DNA of 64,000 nt from Microdochium bolleyi (lineage: Eukaryota; Ascomycota; Sordariomycetes; Xylariales; Microdochiaceae), in the NCBI GenBank assembly GCA_001566295.1, contig KQ964253.1, forward strand, positions 620,001 to 684,000, read 5' to 3'. Positions 29,944 to 41,215 of this stretch are shown here, piece after piece. The translations under genes and the position numbers were made by a program. The notes under the pieces were generated by a model that did not search any database, was not told where the DNA came from, and worked only from the letters and a program-made list of their open reading frames with translations. Position 1 is the first letter of the stretch. Every line of letters starts with the position of its first letter.

Positions 29944-32877
29944 CTACTCATCATCACCGTCTCCCACGTCTTGAGCAGTCGCGGCAGCCACAGCTGGCGC
30001 CTTCGCCTCCTGCTTCCTGTACAGGCTCGCCAGGAGCTCATTCGTGCTCGCCTCCTCGATGCTCTTGTCCTCGCGCTTCTTCAGGAAACGCGGGAAGCGC
30101 ATGCTGAGCCCGCGGTCCTGGCTGACTAGGCCGATTGCAGCCGTGTATGTCGGCGACAGCGTGATGTCGGCAAATGCCATCTCCCAAACCTCCTGCGGTT
30201 CGAACCAGACGTCAGGGTGGCCTGCGTAGTCAACGAAGCTCGGCTTGGTCTTGCGTGTGTTCTTGTATTTGCGGCTTTTGCTGTCGTCATCATCGTCGTC
30301 GTCATCATCATCCTCTGCGTCAGGGCAGTCGTTGGCATCGCCATCTTCCGCCGTGCTACCACTATCAGTGGGTCTATCAGGGTCGCCAGATCCATCATCG
30401 TAGAATCTCTTGTTCGCTTTGTAGAATGCGTCCGTGAACCCCGAGATGCATTTGCATACCGCCTCGAGCTGACCACTCTCTTCGTTGCGCACGGCGAGTA
30501 GTATAGGCGACCACCACTTGGCTTTGCGGCCTTGACCGTGCCAGCCCGCTATTGGGATGAGATCCAGAGTGTCAAAGGACGAGCTGTAGTCCTTTTTTAC
30601 CTTCAGCCACGAGTCGAGGCGCTTGTCCGGCTCATATGTCGCAAGTAAGGGTTTTCGTCGTCCGCTTGATTTCTTCTCTTCACTCGTCGGCTGTGCTGAT
30701 GGATCACCGCCACTGGCCGAGGCATCAACAGCGCTAGGTGCTTTCGCTTTGGACTTGACTCTAGATGATCTTGTTTTTGGGAGCGTCAGAGTCTCCGAGG
30801 CCGAGGCCGCCAATTCTGCCTTGACTGCTGCCTCTTCGCCAACAGCGACGTCAACTGGCGGCGCCGGCAAGTCCGGGAGGTTGTCGAGAATCTTGACCAT
30901 GATACCTTCGCACTTTTGGTCCGTGGCCTGCTTGAAAAAGTCCAACACTGTCTCTGAATCCTGCGAAGTGGCATCGAGGCTCTTGACCCACGTAAAATGG
31001 TGAGGAATTTCTGTGAAGAGTGACTTTAGGAGCTCCCTTCGCTCACGAAACGCCCGGTCGAGAAGGGGCTGTCCATTCAGGTACATTAGATCGAAGGCGT
31101 ACAGGCACACGTCAATGGTGATGCTCCCAATCGCCACATCTTTCCTCGCCCTATTCGTTAGGGTTTGGAAATTCTTGAGATCGCCTGTTTGTCTGTCGAC
31201 AGCAACAACCTCGCCCTCCATGATGAAGCTACTGACACCTTCACCTCTGATCTTGGGCACTAGCTCGACAAGGTCGGGGTACTTGTCCGTCATGACCTCC
31301 AGATGCCGCGAGAAGATCGAAACTTTCCCATTGTCGTCGCAGTGGACTTGTGCTCTCTGGCCGTCGTACTTGAATTCGCAGGCAAAATCACGACCTTGCA
31401 GCTTTGTCAACATCTCCGACAGATCACGCGTGATGCTTCCCAGCATGGGTCGCAGCGGGATGTGCATTGTCAGCCCACATCGCACGAGAAGTTCCTCACA
31501 AACTCCGATCTCGAGCATGACGGGGATCAGGTCGTTGTAGTTTGGACGCTTGGCGAAGCACGCCTTGACGATCTCCTCGGCCTCCTTCCAGACCTCGGCC
31601 AGCTCGTCCTTCTTCAGACCAAGCAGTTTCCGAATGTCCTTGAGCGGGAAGTCCGCTCCGGGAGGCCGTGATAATAGAAACGCCCTCGACAGCGCAATCA
31701 GCATCGTCGTCTTGACTGCACCAATTCTCAGATGCTGACACAGGGTTCGCACCACGTAGCGACTTTCCTCGCCACCGCGTGCATCCTGTAGGAGCCTGTC
31801 GACAATCCGTTGCTTCTGCTCTGCGCTGCCATGTCCTTGACTGTTGGCGATTTTGACGAGAGATTGGTATACACCGCGAATTGTCAATGGCTTAGGCTTC
31901 CGTAGTGTGAAGCTCTGTTTCTTCTTGGCCTCGAATGCGACATCGCCTGCATCGCCGTGCTTGTCGTAGAGTGCCTTTAGGGAGCGACTGTCCAGTCCAC
32001 AGACCTGTTTCAGAGCCTTGGATATTGCCGAACCGCCTAGGCCCAGTTCTAAGGATATGTACGGCGGCGAAATCGAGTTGGTCGCTAGCCAGACCTACAC
32101 GTCATACATATTAGTGACTTTAACAAGACTAGAGCTTTTGAGTGCCAGGCTTGCTCGACTTACAGCTGGGAGAAGACTCTCCGGGTCACCCTCGATCAAA
32201 ATCCGCAAGCAGTTGACGAGCGCGTCCACCGTTTTTATTCGACTCTGTGTGCCGCCCACGATTACGAAACAGTGTGAGAGCAGTGAGTATGATGCCTGCC
32301 CTCGATCTAATTCCCAGGCTTTTCGAAGCTCAGGTAGATACTTTTCAGGATCAAACGTCAAGGGGCTCTCATCAAATGGTATTGATTCGGTGATTGTGTC
32401 GACCGCAGATGCCACAGACTGCAGAGATAATGTTCCCTTGCCTACAGCAAAAGGATTCACGGCAGGCTTCGATGGCGTGGTAGTTGAGCTAGCCGTATGC
32501 TTCTCGATAGGCGTGTCGTCCAGAGCAGCATCTGCCGGCTCAGGCCTTCCATTCGGCAAAATTGTAGGCTCACCCGATCTGTGCCCTTCTGGCTCTGCAA
32601 GGCGCTGCTGGTCTTGTTGATCGCGACGTTGAGCATCCTCCTGGTCCCACTCCGCCTGCAACTTTCGCGCCAGCTCCTCATCTGTCAAGGCGTGGCTCTC
32701 GCCACCACTGTGCGCCTCCAAGCTGGTCTCATCTATCACGCCAGTCTCTGCCACCTGCACAGGTGACGGCGATGCCTCGGCCTGTCGCTGCTTGGAGAAG
32801 AAATACTCGAGGCCCCTGGACGGCAAGGGCGCGGCCTGGTCCTTGTTGAGCTTCCTCTTCTTTGCGGGGCTGGACAT
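29944..32877 (-). CDS. CDC9: DNA ligase I (Cdc9), ATP-dependent
   Basis: Joins Okazaki fragments and seals repair nicks. Exons 32164-32877 and 29944-32094 (69-nt intron, phase 0) give 954 aa. N-terminus: NLS PAKKRKL (residues 4-10) and a PIP-like SRGLEYFF (20-27), where Ser replaces the usual first Gln. Then the DNA-binding domain and the adenylation domain, with the AMP-accepting Lys at about 480 (CEFKYDGQRAQVH), motif IV EGIMVKIL and motif V WLKVKKDYSS. About 80 residues, disordered and rich in Ala/Ser/Lys, are inserted between motifs IV and V. The OB domain carries an acidic Asp run and ends in RGLSMRFPRFLKKREDKSIEEA. All catalytic motifs are present. An in-frame stop lies just upstream of the start, so a longer mitochondrial form would need another exon. 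Confidence 0.95.
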
Positions 32878-33849
32878 GGCTGATTCCTTGGCTGTGCCGA
32901 AGACGACTCATTCGTGAAGCACAGCTTGCATTGTCGAGTAACGAGCTCAGGGCGTGGTAGCAATCTGACTCTTTACACCTGCAAGATAGTAGCGCTGATC
33001 TTAGGAGAGCGGGCCTCAGGGAGCAGTCATAGCTTGTGGCGCATCGTGTCGTTGTCGTTGTCGCCGTCAATGCTGTGGTTGTTGGGAGAATGGTCGATGA
33101 TGTCAGCGTCGCGCTTGCGGTGCTTTTTCCGCGCCTCGGCGCGTGCACCTCCCCTGACTAACCACGATTCATGGACACCAAGAACTCTACCTTTCGCACA
33201 AAGTCATTGACGGCTTTCAGAAGGTTGCTCTCGCTCAATTACCAAAGTCTTCGAACCACTTTTCTCTTTTTGCTATTACTCACGGCTCAAGAACGAGCTC
33301 CCGAAGCAACTAGAGCATGTGTTTGCATACAATACAACACAGGTGCTTCATAAATCTACTACTCGACTTGCAAGGCACTAGATTCAGGTCATCACATACA
33401 AAAGATGGGTTACGCAACGTTGCAAGAAAGCAATCGATACGTCAGTAGGGAAACTCAAAATTATCATGGCTGTCAACCTGGACACTTTCAGTGGTTCTTA
33501 GGCGCTCGGCCTCCGTGTATTCTTGTCCTCAGTGCGACAGATCACCCTCGCATGTTTCCCAGCCGAGATACTTGTTTGCAGTGCAACGTAAATGTATGCT
33601 CTAGCCACAATGTGGCCAAAAGAATTGCTGCCATCAGAGCTGTGAGGCGATGCGGCTGTCCTCGTGGTCTTCATCTGTAGCGGAGACTTGTCACTAGGCG
33701 GAAATGGCGAGCATCCTGTCGCTGCTATCATTACAAACATGAATAAACATGTAGTACAAAGTTTCAGCACGGATTGCTTTGCTCGAGATACACAGTAGAA
33801 TCGTCTTTTCACTTCCTAGGTTTGTACTTGTTATTTTGATGACAACTAT
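32878..33849. other. Intergenic: ligase promoter and GPI1 3' region
   Basis: About 970 bases. The ligase side has a GC-rich block including the E2F/MBF-like site listed separately. The GPI1 side (33350-33849) is AT-richer with short frames only. No gene seen. Confidence 0.5.
33124..33135 (+). promoter_or_regulatory. E2F/MBF-like element upstream of DNA ligase I
   Basis: TTTTTCCGCGCC, an E2F-type core (TTTSSCGC) about 250 nt upstream of the ligase start, followed by GCGCGT. G1/S control of this gene is known in yeasts; that this site mediates it here is inference. Confidence 0.3.
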
Positions 33850-36137
33850 CTATAACCCAGATCTCGTCCTCCCGTTCGCACCCCGTCGCGGCGCCGGTAA
33901 GTTCGGCATCGTTTTGTAGCCATAAGGATAAAACAGTACTGGTCTCTTCTTCGCCGGTAGCGCGTTCAGCGCTTCCCACATGTCCACGATCCCCGCCCTG
34001 CGCGCGGGGAGCATGCTGTACTGCAGCGAGTATAGGTTTTTGCGGTGGATCGGCGGTACAAAGCGGCCGGTAACCAGGCAGAAAAGGACGTGGGGCGAGA
34101 GGTAGTGCTTGCGGATCCTGTTGCCCATCTGGAAGTACTGGTGGAACATGGCTGTGAAGGAGAGCGGTATCGGCTGATGAGGAGAAATTAGCAACAACGC
34201 TTTAGTGGTGTGTCAATGTGTGGTGCGACATACCCTCAAGTTGATAACCGACGTCGGAAGCTGATAAGTTGTTGCCTCCGACGGACCATTACTCACGCGG
34301 AGCTTCGGCCGGTTCTCGCAGAGTTCGAAGCGCACGCCGCCTGGCAGACGCTGAGGATCTTTTACCCTTAGCATCAGAGCGAACAGTGGGAAGTGGTTCA
34401 GACATGACAGCATCGTGTCGAAGACCGCCTTCAGAGAAATGATGACCATTCGTGCCAAGGCAAAGTTGAGATAGAATACCACGACAGTTGGCAGGAGGAA
34501 CGACAGAAGTGTGAACAAGATTGTTCCAACGAGGAGCTGATCGAGGTCGTATGCACACGAGTCGACACGGTTTCGAAGGACGTTGTACTTCTTGCCACGG
34601 AAGAGTTGGAATAAGGACAGCAGGATAGTTAGCTGCCAGTGGAAAATGCGCGCTGAAGCAAGATAAAAGGAGTAGATGTGCACGGTGAGTATCGAGAGCA
34701 AATCTGACAGCAGGGCCACTGGCATGCTGGCGCCCGCAAAACTGGAGAACCCAATGAACCAGACAATATGTGGGAGAAGTGGCTGGAGTGTTTCGATGCA
34801 GCCTGCCCAATAGTCAATGACCCAAAGGAACAGGTCTCCGAGAAAGAGTGCGAGCTCGCTGTTCAGCTTGAGACCTGCCGGCCAGCCCATGAGCCACGAG
34901 ATGCTGCTCTGAAGTGCTGTGATGGTATACGTCCCAAGCAACATGCTGATCTGGTGCGCCACCCAATTTGCATTCTCAATTATGTAGGACCCCAGGGCTA
35001 TGCCGATGATCACGTCGTTGGCCACAAGCCAGAGGCTATTGTAGAAGCGGATGTAGTCCGGGTGGCTTGTCGTGACGCTATCCCAGTCGTTCTTCCTTAA
35101 CCGGAGCTTGACGTACTGCATGGGCCAGTAGCAGAACTGCTGTAGCCGGATCTCTACTTGTTGAGCCGTTGCAGAAATATCCTTGAGTGCCGGCGAGGTT
35201 GGTCGCAGGCGCCACTCAAGGACTAGCAACAGGAATTCGGCAACAAGCCGGTGCCCGAGAAGAGCGACCATGAAGACCCGACGGATGAATGGAAACACAT
35301 AGGCTATGATCTTATCCCAAAGCCAAATGAGTGCAAATTCTCCCATCGTGGTCGCATGCTCGACTACTCGCTCCGAGACACTCAACGCCCGCTTAGGACG
35401 AGTGCCGATCAGTGGGACATTCTTCTGCAGGAGACACTCGATCTCCCACGCCCAGTTTATTTGGTTGACGATCTTGGCTAGGGCCTTATCTCTCTGCGTA
35501 GGTGTCCGTTGCACGACCGTGTGTTGTCTCAACTTGTTCACTAGGAGCCGGCTCTTGGCGTTCTGCTGTCGCTCGCGAGCATCATCTCCCAGATCAGACC
35601 CATCCAGGACATCAACATGTGACGGCCCCTTGTCGCCAAGGGCCAGGGCAATCGGCCTTAGCGATATGTATTGCATGCTTCGAGGTCTAGGTCTGGTGAA
35701 CAGGATCGCCTGAACACTTGTCGCCTTCAGACACGTCATTCGTGGGACTCTGCTGGTGGGGTTGACCAAGGCGCAGACCCACGAGGGGTCATTGTCCGGG
35801 TTATCGGGAGCCGAGTTGGTCACGCCGAGCACGTGGAGTGATGGCTGGCCACATGAATCGAATATTCGTGAAACAGAGTGCGGCGCACTGCGAAGGAGAA
35901 TGCCAGTCTTGAGCGCATTGTCGACGCTTCTTGTCTGAAGGGGAAATGGTTAGAACAGCGTCCTGGAGATGAAGAGTTACTCCCGGGCGGTTAAAAACTC
36001 ACTTCTACATGTTCAAGGACCGCGACCACAACAACGTCCAGTCCAGAATTCCTCCAGCCGACTATCACACCGGGGTTTTCTGAGGTCGTGATGTCGGCCG
36101 GCCAAAACACGCGCATCAAGCCATCGCGCTCTACCAT
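33850..36137 (-). CDS. GPI1: GPI-GlcNAc transferase subunit Gpi1 (PIG-Q)
   Basis: Membrane subunit of the ER complex that transfers GlcNAc to phosphatidylinositol, the first step of GPI-anchor synthesis. Exons 36003-36137, 34234-35934 and 33850-34173 (introns 68 and 60 nt, phase 0) give 719 aa. A second in-frame ATG eight codons in (MRVFWPADI) is a possible start. The N-terminal third is soluble; then come the Gpi1-domain segments INWAWEIECLLQKNVPLI, YNSLWLVANDVIIGIALGSY, LELALFLGDLFLWVI-like helix and others, about six hydrophobic helices, and the conserved end PIPLSFTAMFHQYFQMGNRI and LFCLVTGRFVPPIHRKNLYS made by exons 2-3. The stop of a small membrane-protein gene lies only 29 nt upstream on the same strand. 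Confidence 0.95.
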
Positions 36138-36166
36138 GTCAAGCCGCTGGCGCTGGAGCACTCCAG

Positions 36167-36583
36167 TCAGAAGGAGCCTCTACGCCTCAACTGTTCTCGA
36201 GCAGATATGCCGCTACCAGGGACCCGTGGGTGCTGTTTTGTTGGCTCCGTGTTAGCTCCTGGCTGCAGATCCACAGGAAAGGTTCGAAGTACCAGATCGG
36301 CCGCTTTCTGAGCAATGTGTCGGACCGGGAGGAAGATTGTGAGGAAAAGGACCGTCAAGAATGCGAAGCCTTGCGCGGCGCGGATCTAGAGCGTGCCAAG
36401 TAGGATCAGCATGGGAGCTTGGGGACAGCTTGTATTGGCTAGCAGGTGGTGGGTGGTTCGTACAATGACGCCTTTATCCCAGGCAAAGATGGCAAGCTCG
36501 TAGAGCCGTGTGACGAGGTCCCATCGAGCAGTGGTGTAGCCAGCTACGAAGATTGCAAGTGTAAGGACCGAGAAGGGGTGCAT
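36167..36583 (-). CDS. Small two-helix membrane protein just upstream of GPI1
   Basis: Exons 36464-36583 and 36167-36385 (78-nt intron, GTACGA/TAG, phase 0) give 112 aa. A hydrophobic helix is at about residues 3-18 (PFSVLTLAIFVAGYTT), an amphipathic segment at about 20-38 (RWDLVTRLYELAIFAWDKG) and a second helix at about 45-61 (GFAFLTVLFLTIFLPV). A polar, Arg-rich tail follows. Phase and hydrophobic pattern support the splice junction. The stop codon and the GPI1 start are separated by 29 nt, too short for a usual promoter plus 5' UTR. Size and topology resemble the small PIG-Y/Eri1 subunits of the same transferase, but I see no sequence motif that proves this. Confidence 0.7.
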
Positions 36584-38475
36584 AGAGCGAAGGTGGTGGC
36601 GTTATGAGCCGTCCTGTTGCATTGTTGGGCGCGAAGGAGGGGCTGCAGTCGGAGGACAGCGCAGGTCGTCGATGTCGTGGCGAGGAGGGCTCGGGGCGCG
36701 AGGCGTGGGGGGTGAGAGTTCTGGGCCGATCGGGGCACCGATGTGGTCGTCGTGCTTTGTCGTAGGTCGGTGTGAGTGAGGAGGAGAGCAAGAGAGAGTG
36801 CTTGCTGCTCTTGGTGTTCGCGGGATTGGAGATGTCGGGTGCATGGCCAGCCGTGGGTGGGTGGAATTGCGGTCCGCACGCGCTGGAAATGTGGTCTTAT
36901 CGCCCCGAGCTATAACCACTTTAATCGCCTTTAAGCTGCATGGATCGGCCGATCTAGCTTGGTTCCCACGTTGCAAAACGGACCCCAATCTCCATGTGTG
37001 ATTCTCTACTCGAGTACAAACTTCATCCCGGTAGAGCTGACTCCCATATCAGACATCGAGATGGTACTGGCGATAGATCCTGTACCAAGCCTTGGCCTCT
37101 TTCAACTCCACTTCCACCTCCACGATACCAATGCGGCCGCAAGAGCACCCAAGCCTTCAAGGTTGCAGACTTCCCGGGATGACGTGGAGCACCTTGGCGC
37201 CCGCCATGGCGTTCTAGACTCGCTTGCGGCTCTTTGCTCGGCGCCATGGCTCCACGCCCAGCCCAATGTAACCAAACTCTTAGCCAGAAGGTGTTCCAAC
37301 CACGAGAATCGGGAGCATTCTCACGATCAGGTGGACTTGTTGACGATCCTCCAGGCTTCTTTCCTGCGACTGCAAGCTGGCATCCTGGCCGAGAGAAAGT
37401 TCGTTAAGGACTCTGTTTCGTGGGAATGAACTGCAGACACTTTCAGGTTGGCAGCACGGCACACAAGAACTGCGTGGGATTCTGAATTGAAATGAGATGT
37501 GATTACAACGCCTGCAATGCTAGATACAACAGATCCTGTTTCCCAACGGCAGTGCCGTAGATATGCAATTGTCTGCCCGGTAGTCTTTAAAATGGCGTGC
37601 ACCAACCGATACGTGCTTCATGAAGCCTTTATCATTTCCGCTTCATGTGAACAACATCGTTCTCTCTATTGTCCTGTCGAGCCTCGTCGATCAGCTTATC
37701 TATGCCCTTTTCCTTGAGCGCAACCTAGGAATCAGATTAGTAACATGTTTATTGAGCCAAGAGCGGCACGTAGCTCACAGTCAGACACTTCTGATAATCC
37801 TTGAAGAGACTATCACATTCGTTGTCCTTTGTGTTGCCATTTCCTCGAAGATATTCTGCAGCGACGTTGAGGAACAGTCAGCAGCACTTCTCAGAGTGCC
37901 CAAAGAAAGAAAAATCAAGCTGTTTTCAGGACTCACTCTCACTATACCACTTGAGAAAACAAGTATCGTAACGCCTGCACAGAACTACATCAGTAACGTG
38001 TCCTTTTACATCTATGATTGGTGGGCTTACTCTTTGACTTCGTTGCATTCTGGCGCAAGTGATGCAGACATCTTAGACGATTACGATTACTGAGAAGACG
38101 TTGAGACACTTCTCCTGGATGGTGCTCGGGCTGGTGAAGTTGCGTCGGGGGATGCTTCGATCGTGAAGTGCCAATGCGGTCATCGCCTCAGCTGCTGCGC
38201 AAGCACACGGATCTTATCGATAGCCCTAGCGGACATGGTCCATTCCGCCAGTACCTTTGGGTGACCTCTATCGTCGCCATAAAGGCGGCTAGCAGTGGGT
38301 ATCCAACAAGTGCTGAGCTTCTCCACTTCTCCGGGGCAGGGTCGAGCTCTGGTCGCGCTTTCCCAGAAATTTTGTGACCATTGGCGCAACAGCAACACTC
38401 CAGCGAAAGTCGGGGTTGATCGCAAGTTGCGACACTGATTACCTGCGACTACACCATCGACACTGCGCTGCAGCC
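36584..38475. other. Intergenic between small membrane gene and RRP6
   Basis: About 1.9 kb between divergent starts. The first 350 bases are GC-rich; the rest has lower GC. One hydrophobic ATG-started frame (37620-38093) is listed as a doubtful gene. Nothing else is recognisable. Confidence 0.45.
37620..38093 (+). CDS. Doubtful ORF, 157 aa, partly hydrophobic
   Basis: ATG-started frame, unusually long for this AT-richer intergenic sequence. Two hydrophobic stretches (IVLSIVLSSLVDQLIYALFL and LLIILEETITFVVLCVAI) and an acidic end (DADILDDYDY). No known motif, no recognisable promoter and no intron. It may be chance. Confidence 0.2.
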   Translation: MKPLSFPLHVNNIVLSIVLSSLVDQLIYALFLERNLGIRLVTCLLSQERHVAHSQTLLIILEETITFVVLCVAISSKIFCSDVEEQSAALLRVPKERKIKLFSGLTLTIPLEKTSIVTPAQNYISNVSFYIYDWWAYSLTSLHSGASDADILDDYDY

Positions 38476-41215
38476 ATGGACGTCTCCCAGGACTTCAAGG
38501 CGTTCCAGGAGAAGGTCCAAGCTGCTCTTGTTGCCGCGACAAGGTTCGCCAACCAGATTGCAGCCGAGGATCTCAGCTTCCAGAAGACCAGCAACCCCGC
38601 CGTCGAAGAGCAACTTACCGAGACAAGCGAGCGCCTGCTGACACTGGCCTCGTCCTTGCTCAAGTCTGCCTCTCGAAAGACCGATCTGCGCGCCCCCAAT
38701 CTTGAAGATGCCGACGATATCGATGTCCACTGGACGCGAGTGGTCGACATCGTCGACAACCTTCTCGAAAAAGCCGACACTTGTCTAGACGACTACACAG
38801 GCTTGATCAAGAGGAACAACGCGCCAACAGAAGACGCGGTATGCTCTGGACCACTTCCTATGTTCATTCACTACGCGCGACCAGACTATTGACATTTTCT
38901 ATGTAACAGAATGCCGCTTCCAAGAAATCTAGCAAGACCACGACTCTCGACAAGGGCCTGCGAAATGCGAACCTCCTCAAGCCTCAGGAGAAATTCGAAG
39001 TCCGAGCCGACAACTCAAGTGCCACTGCCTGGAACCCGAAGCTGACAAGGAAGCCGCATGCGAAGACACCCCTGGACAAAACTCCTTTGGATGCCGAGGA
39101 GGGCGCCGAAGCAAAGCAGTACGTTGATTTGCGCGTTGAGTATGCAAGCTCGGTAGCCAAAACATCACTAACGTCCCCACCAGAATCCGGCATCCGTACG
39201 AGACGGAGATCCGCGACCTCGCCTTTCCCGAACGCGTATATCAAGAAGCCGAGCCGATCAAGTATCGGCCTATCGAAGAAAGCTCAGCTGTTTTTGTCGA
39301 CACCTTCGATGGCGTGCTGGAAATGCTCGAGGAACTTAAAACTGCCAAAGAGATTGCAATCGACACGGAACATCATGACTTTCGGACATACCAGGGCCTT
39401 CTCTCGTTGATGCAGATCAGCACGCGAGACAAGGACTGGATCGTGGACACTCTTCAACCGTGGCGTCACAAGCTCGAAGTCTTGAACGAGGTCTTCGCAG
39501 ATCCGAATATTGTCAAGGTAAGAGTCTTCTCACACACCAGTTCCAGATTACCGAGCAGCCACTGACTGGAGCAGGTTCTTCACGGCGCATACATGGACAT
39601 CATCTGGTTACAGCGTGACTGCGGGCTCTACATTGTTGGCTTATTCGACACGTTTGAAGCTTCTGTCTCACTGGGCTTCCCGCACAGGAGCTTGGCGTAC
39701 TTGTTGAAGCGCTTCGTCGATTTCGACGCGGATAAGAAGTATCAAATGGCTGACTGGAGGATAAGGTGAGCATGCATGCCCTTTTCATATGGGAGGTGGT
39801 CATGTTTCCAATGCTAATGTGTGAGCCACAGGCCGCTTCCGGAGGAGATGTTATACTATGCGAGATCAGACACTCACTACCTTCTCTACATCTACGACAT
39901 GCTGCGGAATGAACTCATCCAACGCTCAGACAGAACAACACCAGAGAATGACTTGATAAGCGCTGTCCTGCAACGGTCAAAGACAACATCGTTGCGCCGG
40001 TTCGAGCTTGCAGAGTACGATGCAGAACACGGTCAAGGACCGAACGGGTGGTTCAACCTACTTCTGAAGCATTCCAGTGGTAGGCTGAGCAGCGAGCAAT
40101 TCGCAGCTCTTCGGGCGATACACCAGTGGAGAGATGAGCTGGCGCGGCAAGAAGACGAAAGCGCAATGTTCATTATGAGCAACTCGACACTCTTCAACAT
40201 CGCTAGGGAGCTCCCGAACGACGCAAAGGCACTTCACAGTCTGCTGCCCAAAAACGCATCTCATGTTGTCAAACGCGACGTTGACAAGCTGTCCAAAGTC
40301 ATTCGTCAGGCCAAGATCGATGGCGCCAGTGGTCCCACAGTGACTCAAGTCTTTAGAGCTGCGAATGGCTCGACAATGGGGCTCGGTGAGGTGGCCAAGA
40401 CAGTATTCCCCCATTTAACGGCTGGCCGCGCTGAAAGCATCACAAAAAGCGAGGATCTGGTGTCCGGAAGTTCCCAGCTGTGGGGCCAGGTCCCAATCAG
40501 CAGTCGATACGAGGAGGCTCAGACAAACAGCAGCAATGCGGCGAGGATGGAGTTCGCGCTGCCATGGGCTCACTTTGTCGAGAATGCCGAAGTAGGCACT
40601 GAGGAACTCGGACCTGTGCCTGAGCCCACACCCATCCCTACACGTGCGAAGCAAGAGATCAAAGTGGAGGATGATGTGACTATGGCCGATCAAGACTTCA
40701 CACTGCGAGCTGGGTTGAAACGCAAGGCGCCAGCACCGGATGTGGACTCCGACTCGGAATCAGAAGACGAAGAAGTTGAGTCGATGGTTGCAACACCAGT
40801 CAAGTCCCCAGCACATGTCGATCTTGACAACGACGAAATCGCAGTGCCAAGCTCCAGCGACGAGGGAGGTGGCAAGCAGAATAAGAAAGCGAAGAAAGCG
40901 AAGAAGAAGGCCGAGAAGGAAGCGGTCCGTGCTGCGCGCAAGGCAGCCAAGGAGGCGAAGAAGGCTCAGAAGAAAGCCGAGCAGGCGAACGCCGGCCAGA
41001 GCCAGCAGAGTAATTCATCAGAAGAAGAGGAGGAAATATTTGACTACAGCAAAGCCAAGTCGGTGCTGAAGCGGAGTGCTGTCGCACAGGACGATGTCCC
41101 CGCTACCAAGAACAAGCGCTTCAACCCGTACTCGTCTCTGAGTGCGGAGGGCCCCAGGCCTGCACGCAAGATGCACGGCGAGAAGCCTGGCAAGAGTCAC
41201 ACATTCAAGAGATGA
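38476..41215 (+). CDS. RRP6: Nuclear exosome 3'-5' exoribonuclease Rrp6 (EXOSC10)
   Basis: Trims and degrades nuclear RNAs (pre-rRNA, snoRNA, cryptic transcripts) with the exosome. Five exons (38476-38838, 38910-39118, 39184-39517, 39575-39765, 39832-41215; introns 57-71 nt) give 826 aa. An N-terminal PMC2NT-like helical domain, which binds the Rrp47 cofactor, covers about 1-110. The DEDDy nuclease follows: D251/E253 in AIDTEHHDF, D in VLHGAYMDIIWLQRD, then DTFEAS and YYARSDTHYLLYIYD with the catalytic Tyr and Asp. The HRDC domain covers LRAIHQWRDELARQEDESAM to ELPNDAKALHSLLP. The C-terminal 250 residues are acidic and Lys-rich with several nuclear localisation signals (KKAKKAKKKAEKEA). All catalytic residues are present. 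Confidence 0.97.
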
